Source: Trema orientale | Taxonomy: Eukaryota > Streptophyta > Magnoliopsida > Rosales > Cannabaceae | Length of the DNA: 64,000 nucleotides | Assembly (NCBI GenBank): GCA_002914845.1 | Contig: JXTC01000677.1 | Location: forward strand, 29,171-93,170 | Direction: 5' to 3' | In this document: one piece after another, positions 60,172-64,000 of the stretch | How the letters are laid out: each line of letters opens with the position of its first letter | Numbering within the stretch: the stretch's first letter is position 1 | Translations under genes and position numbers: made by a program | Notes under the pieces: generated by a model | What the model was told of the DNA's origin: nothing | The model's database searches: none | What the model saw: only the letters and a program-made list of their open reading frames with translations

Positions 60172-61829
60172 TGCTGGAAATTCTGAAAAATAATTTCGAA
60201 AAATGAGTTTTCCGAAAATGATTTCTACAGCTTTGTAAACAAATCAAGAACGCAACGAAATTGGTATTTTAAAATTTTTCTAGAAACTTTATAAAATAAA
60301 ACGTAGGATCATTGATCTAAGATAAATCAATTCATGGATCTTAGTTCAGATAAAACCTAGAAACACTTCACAATCATTGAGTCTTCCCGTCTATTCTCTA
60401 AAGCCCATTGAATGATTTAGTGTGTGGGCACCTTCTTGATTCTGAATGAGAGATGAGCGGACGATCCGGAAGACACTCTTTCTTTTCCTTGATTGCGTGT
60501 CTATGACCATAAGTATCTCTCCCTTGGCGGCCATGAACGAGCTCAGGATTTTACCCACGGTGGCTCAGCTCTCTCACTCTCTCTTTTCTCTATCGCACGA
60601 AAAGCACAATTACTGTGCATATAATAGGCGTGTGGCTATTATACATAGGCTTAGGACAACTTTTCTCTTAAGTATTAGAGAGGTGTAAACCCTATTGAGC
60701 CTATTGGGCTCAAGTGACCATGCAATTAATTATTGGGCTATGTGTGAGCTAGACAGGAGACCTTATAGATCCAAATAGTCTAAGCTCCAATGGACCAACT
60801 ACCCACAGTCATAATTAACTCTTAATTATAACTAGGCCTTATCCATTAATATTGGAGTACTCCACTATAGGCCCAATATTGCACTCTTAGGCTAAATATC
60901 ATATATTTTCTATGAAGCTAATTAATACTTTAATTAATTTGATCTATTCAGTATATACTATACCTGCAGATATATCCCCGATGCAATGCCATACTAGTGA
61001 AATGAATTACCGTATTACCCCTCTATTATATATTTACCTTTGAGTTGCTATTTTTCATCTAATAGATAATAATTGACTACAGTATTTATAACTGTCCATA
61101 CAAATACAATCAAATTCAAAAAGTGAATACCTGGCGTCTGGTTTTTATTATCCAAGTCCTTGAAAAAACTCAAAGTAATATTATATGCATGGTGTCTAAA
61201 TCATGAAGGGCGTTCTTATCAATTCACAAATCTTATCTTCTAAGATACCGGAGTTCTAACCATATAATCGGAACTAGTCCTTTAGTAAGTCAAAAAGATA
61301 AAACTCATGAAAGCAAGTCCGATAATCACTAGGACTAAGGTAATCTTGCAATAGTACTAGATTAGTGAAAGAATATTAAGTTACAACACTTAACCTCAAA
61401 TTCTATTTTCACTTGGTCCAGTTCAATGCACTTATAACTTTCTTATAACGCACTAGTGTTTCTATCCGAAGTCAAATACTTCGATGATTGGAGACTTCAT
61501 CAATCCTGTCGGAATAGACAACACTACATTCTATGGCAAGATAAAGTATTCCATCTTTATTTGCAGAATGTGAACTTTTTATTTAGACATAATGAAATAA
61601 AGAATTTAGTCTCCCATATGTGAACATTTCATACGAACAATTCTTTATTATTCATTATCAATCATGGAAACTTTTAGACGTTTGCATAATAAAAAAATAT
61701 AAACATCACATGTATATAATTGGGACATAATATAGAATTTATTGGCAACAAATAAATAACACTTAAATCCAATAAATATTATTTAAAATGCCAAACAAAG
61801 AAACTTCTTTCTAGGGCATGTTCCCAACA
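60172..61829. mobile_element. Solo LTR of the copia family (1658 bp)
   Basis: Starts TGCTGGAAATT and ends GTTCCCAACA, flanked by aaaaa and caaaa (one mismatch target duplication). It matches the two LTR parts of 9771-12517 from end to end: gagatgagcggacgatccgg, cattaatattgga, gaactagtcctttagtaa, tctatccgaagtcaaa. This is the most complete single LTR of the family in the window and serves as the reference for the others. Confidence 0.8.
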
Positions 61830-62517
61830 CAAAACTCCTAATAAACATGCTAGACTTATAATTTTGAAAATAATGTGCTTGGATTCTGGATTAAGACTAA
61901 TCGGCTGATTGTAATGTTATTTTAATTAATCATATTAATCTAATTACTTCCTTTTCTGTAAGTAAAGTTATGATAGGATTTGAGAAAATTAGTAATTGAG
62001 TTAGTTTATTAGCAAGTATATGGGCTTGTTTCAGTTTTATTGTTTCTTGATTGCATTTATGTTTCTTAAGAGAGAAACTTGTCTAAGATAGAAATATCTT
62101 TAGTATCTTACGCTTTATTTTGACTTGAAAATATATATCTATATTATGTTTTCACTATGTAGATTAGCAAATCACTCAAGTAGGAATAATTGAGGTCTTA
62201 AAGACGTTCGTGCTAATGTATTTTTTCTTATTCTGCATATTTGGTAAAATAAAGGCATAATTACAAGATAGAGATGCATGAGTCGCTAAATGGTATACAT
62301 GCTTTTGCCTTTAATCCTATATAGTTCGTAGTTAATTCTTTCATATACTTCGTTGCCGTGATGTCATGAATTATATGTCTATGGATAATGCTTCCTTATG
62401 TTGTAATTATTTTCTGAAATTTTTTAAAATAAGTATGCTTATAAATGACTAAGCTATGGATATTAATGTTGGTACATGTCAACTTCACATTATGTTCGGC
62501 CATACATATGTATATAT
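61830..62517. other. Intergenic, no feature recognised
   Basis: Continuation of the sequence interrupted by the solo LTR; no coding potential seen. Confidence 0.35.
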
Positions 62518-64000
62518 TGTAATAACCTAGTTTTTTAAGGGTAATTTGGTCATTTGACCTTAAAATATCTGAAAAACATAAATATTATATATATATATAT
62601 ATATATGTGCCATTCTCTCTCTCCCTCTCGTCCATCTCCCTCCCGACCTCACTCTCTCCCCCTCGTTCTCTCTCGCTTGTTCACGACCGAAAATGGGCAA
62701 AGGAATGCCGGAGCTCGCCTAGCCATCGTCCGGACCGCCGGCGAGGTCCTCTTGCGTCGCCAGTAAGCCACGCCGCCCGTCCCTGGTCGCCACCGAGCTC
62801 CGTATCGCCCATAAACACCATTAATGGCCATGAGGGAGCTTTGATTTCGATGCCATTTCAGACCGTCTCAGGCCATGTTCTTAGGCTCATTGGACTCGTA
62901 TCGCCGAGAGGAACCTCAAGGTATATATTTCACGATCCTATTTTGCCCGGTTTGAAAGTTGCCATTTTTGTGTATTTTTGAGCTCGGAATTTATTTTTTT
63001 GATCCGACTGTTAGATTATGTTTTTGATGTCATCTTTGGAATGTACTCAGAAAATAGAGAAGTTTAATATATATATTGACTATATTTGGGGACGGGTATG
63101 AAAAACGATATCTAACAGCTTAAATTTTATTTAGTTTTGTATGACACCGGTCCAGTTTCGGCCCAGACCCGAATTAGTCGAGTTATATATCTAACTTAGC
63201 TATTTTGGATATTAGGAATTCAATAGAGATGTCAACTCATTGTTCTGGAGCTCCGTTGAGAAGTTAGTTTTTCACAAGTGAGCGATCGAGGGCGCGGAAT
63301 TAGTTCTGGCCCTCCGAGCGATTGTATAACGACACCTTGAGGATCCCATAGTGTGGTATCGCTATTCTAGTAAGGTAGAGATTCAATTACCTCTCTTTTA
63401 CATCGTTTTTGAATAAAATTTATTTTCTGCAACATATGAGAACAAACGTGATTTTAGAACTTTTAAATATCTGTGATGGAATTGAATGGTATCATTTATA
63501 TATTGGATTACTCTAGGACTTTTCTGAGTACAGGTTACTTTTGAGATATGTTAAAATAGAGCCGTTATACTGCTCATTTTTCTATAAAATTTAATTAATC
63601 ATTTTATTAAAAAACAGAGCATCATTTGAACTTAAATTACTGCATAGTTATTTTTACACATCAGTTCAGAGTACACGTATCATAAAATCACACATGAGTA
63701 CCAGGTTAGCATCATGGGATTTTTTACAGTGTGGCACTACGGCCCCACTGACAGTGCAGAGTCCATGAACCCACGAGAGATTTTTCTTCTGATTACCTCC
63801 CCATTTGGCAAGCGTAGGCAATGTGGTTACCCCTCTAGGTTTAGTAGGCGACACACGGGTGTCCCCTCCGGTTATGGGTTAGATGTCAGGCAGGCTATAT
63901 AGCACACGTAGTGCCAACACCTTGGTTTCCAATGATGAAGGTAGTGAACTCATGGGTATAGGTGGATCTGTGTCATGTATTTGTGGACTGATTGGTTTTT
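62518..64000 (+). repeat. LTR-like repeat, plus-strand copy cut by the window end
   Basis: Starts TGTAATAACCTAG. It then has a (TA)n run, a ctctctctccctctcg block, a GC-rich gene-like block (62690-62900), gagttatatatctaacttagc (63180s), gtgagcgatcga (63280s) and ggtagagattcaattacctc (63373). This is the same order as in 22330-24400. The frames at 62554-62981 are in the GC-rich block and are not genes. Confidence 0.6.

Noticed and set aside
62554..62981. Serine/proline-rich frames near the right end
   Set aside because: They fall in the CT-rich and GC-rich part of an LTR-like repeat with equivalents at 15.0-15.7 and 34.8-35.1 kb.

Overview
This is a stretch of nuclear genome from a flowering plant, most likely a eudicot; the species cannot be told from the sequence. 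The evidence is AT-rich DNA, GT-AG introns, plant-type LTR retrotransposons with initiator-Met and Asp tRNA primer sites, a plant type I MADS-box relic and plant cytochrome P450s of the CYP704 (CYP86 clan) kind. About one tenth is gene-related; most of the rest is transposon sequence of several ages, often nested.

Layout. (1) 248-2355 (+): the last three exons of a CYP704-like P450 (copy A), whose 5' part lies left of the window. (2) 3.2-9.3 kb: old LTR-like repeat split by a deleted Ty3/gypsy-type element (5578-8817, tRNA-Asp primer site, TSD tcact), followed by a relic resembling the 3' UTR of a third P450 copy. (3) 9.77-12.52 kb: deleted Ty1/copia element. (4) 14.2-16.0 kb: LTR-like repeat, minus strand. 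(5) 16.34-19.21 kb: a PIF/Harbinger-like element carrying a type I MADS-box pseudogene, itself split by a 1.6-kb LTR. Its right half plus neighbouring sequence was tandemly duplicated (17771-20375 and 20376-23092). A 150-bp foldback element inserted only in the second unit. (6) 24.4-30.2 kb: AT-rich intergenic DNA with small inverted-repeat elements and a solo LTR (28549-30164). (7) 30605-51313 (+): a complete CYP704-like gene (copy B, five exons, 513 residues) stretched over 20.7 kb. Intron 1 (6.4 kb) and intron 2 (11 kb) are filled with repeats, including a 7.5-kb Ty1/copia element (38794-46310, antisense) nested in an inverted-repeat element. (8) 53.0-57.5 kb: degenerate copia element. (9) 57.76-58.84 kb: inverted duplicate of the 19-20/22-23 kb repeat, next to a single N flanked by a 165-bp near-duplicate, probably an assembly join. 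(10) 60172-61829: solo copia LTR. (11) 62518-end: start of another LTR-like repeat.

Functionally, only the two P450 copies look like working host genes. They are tandem paralogues with identical lengths for exons 3-5. CYP704 enzymes are known as fatty-acid hydroxylases; the exact substrate here is inferred only at family level. No prokaryotic features, CRISPR arrays, rRNA or tRNA genes were seen.
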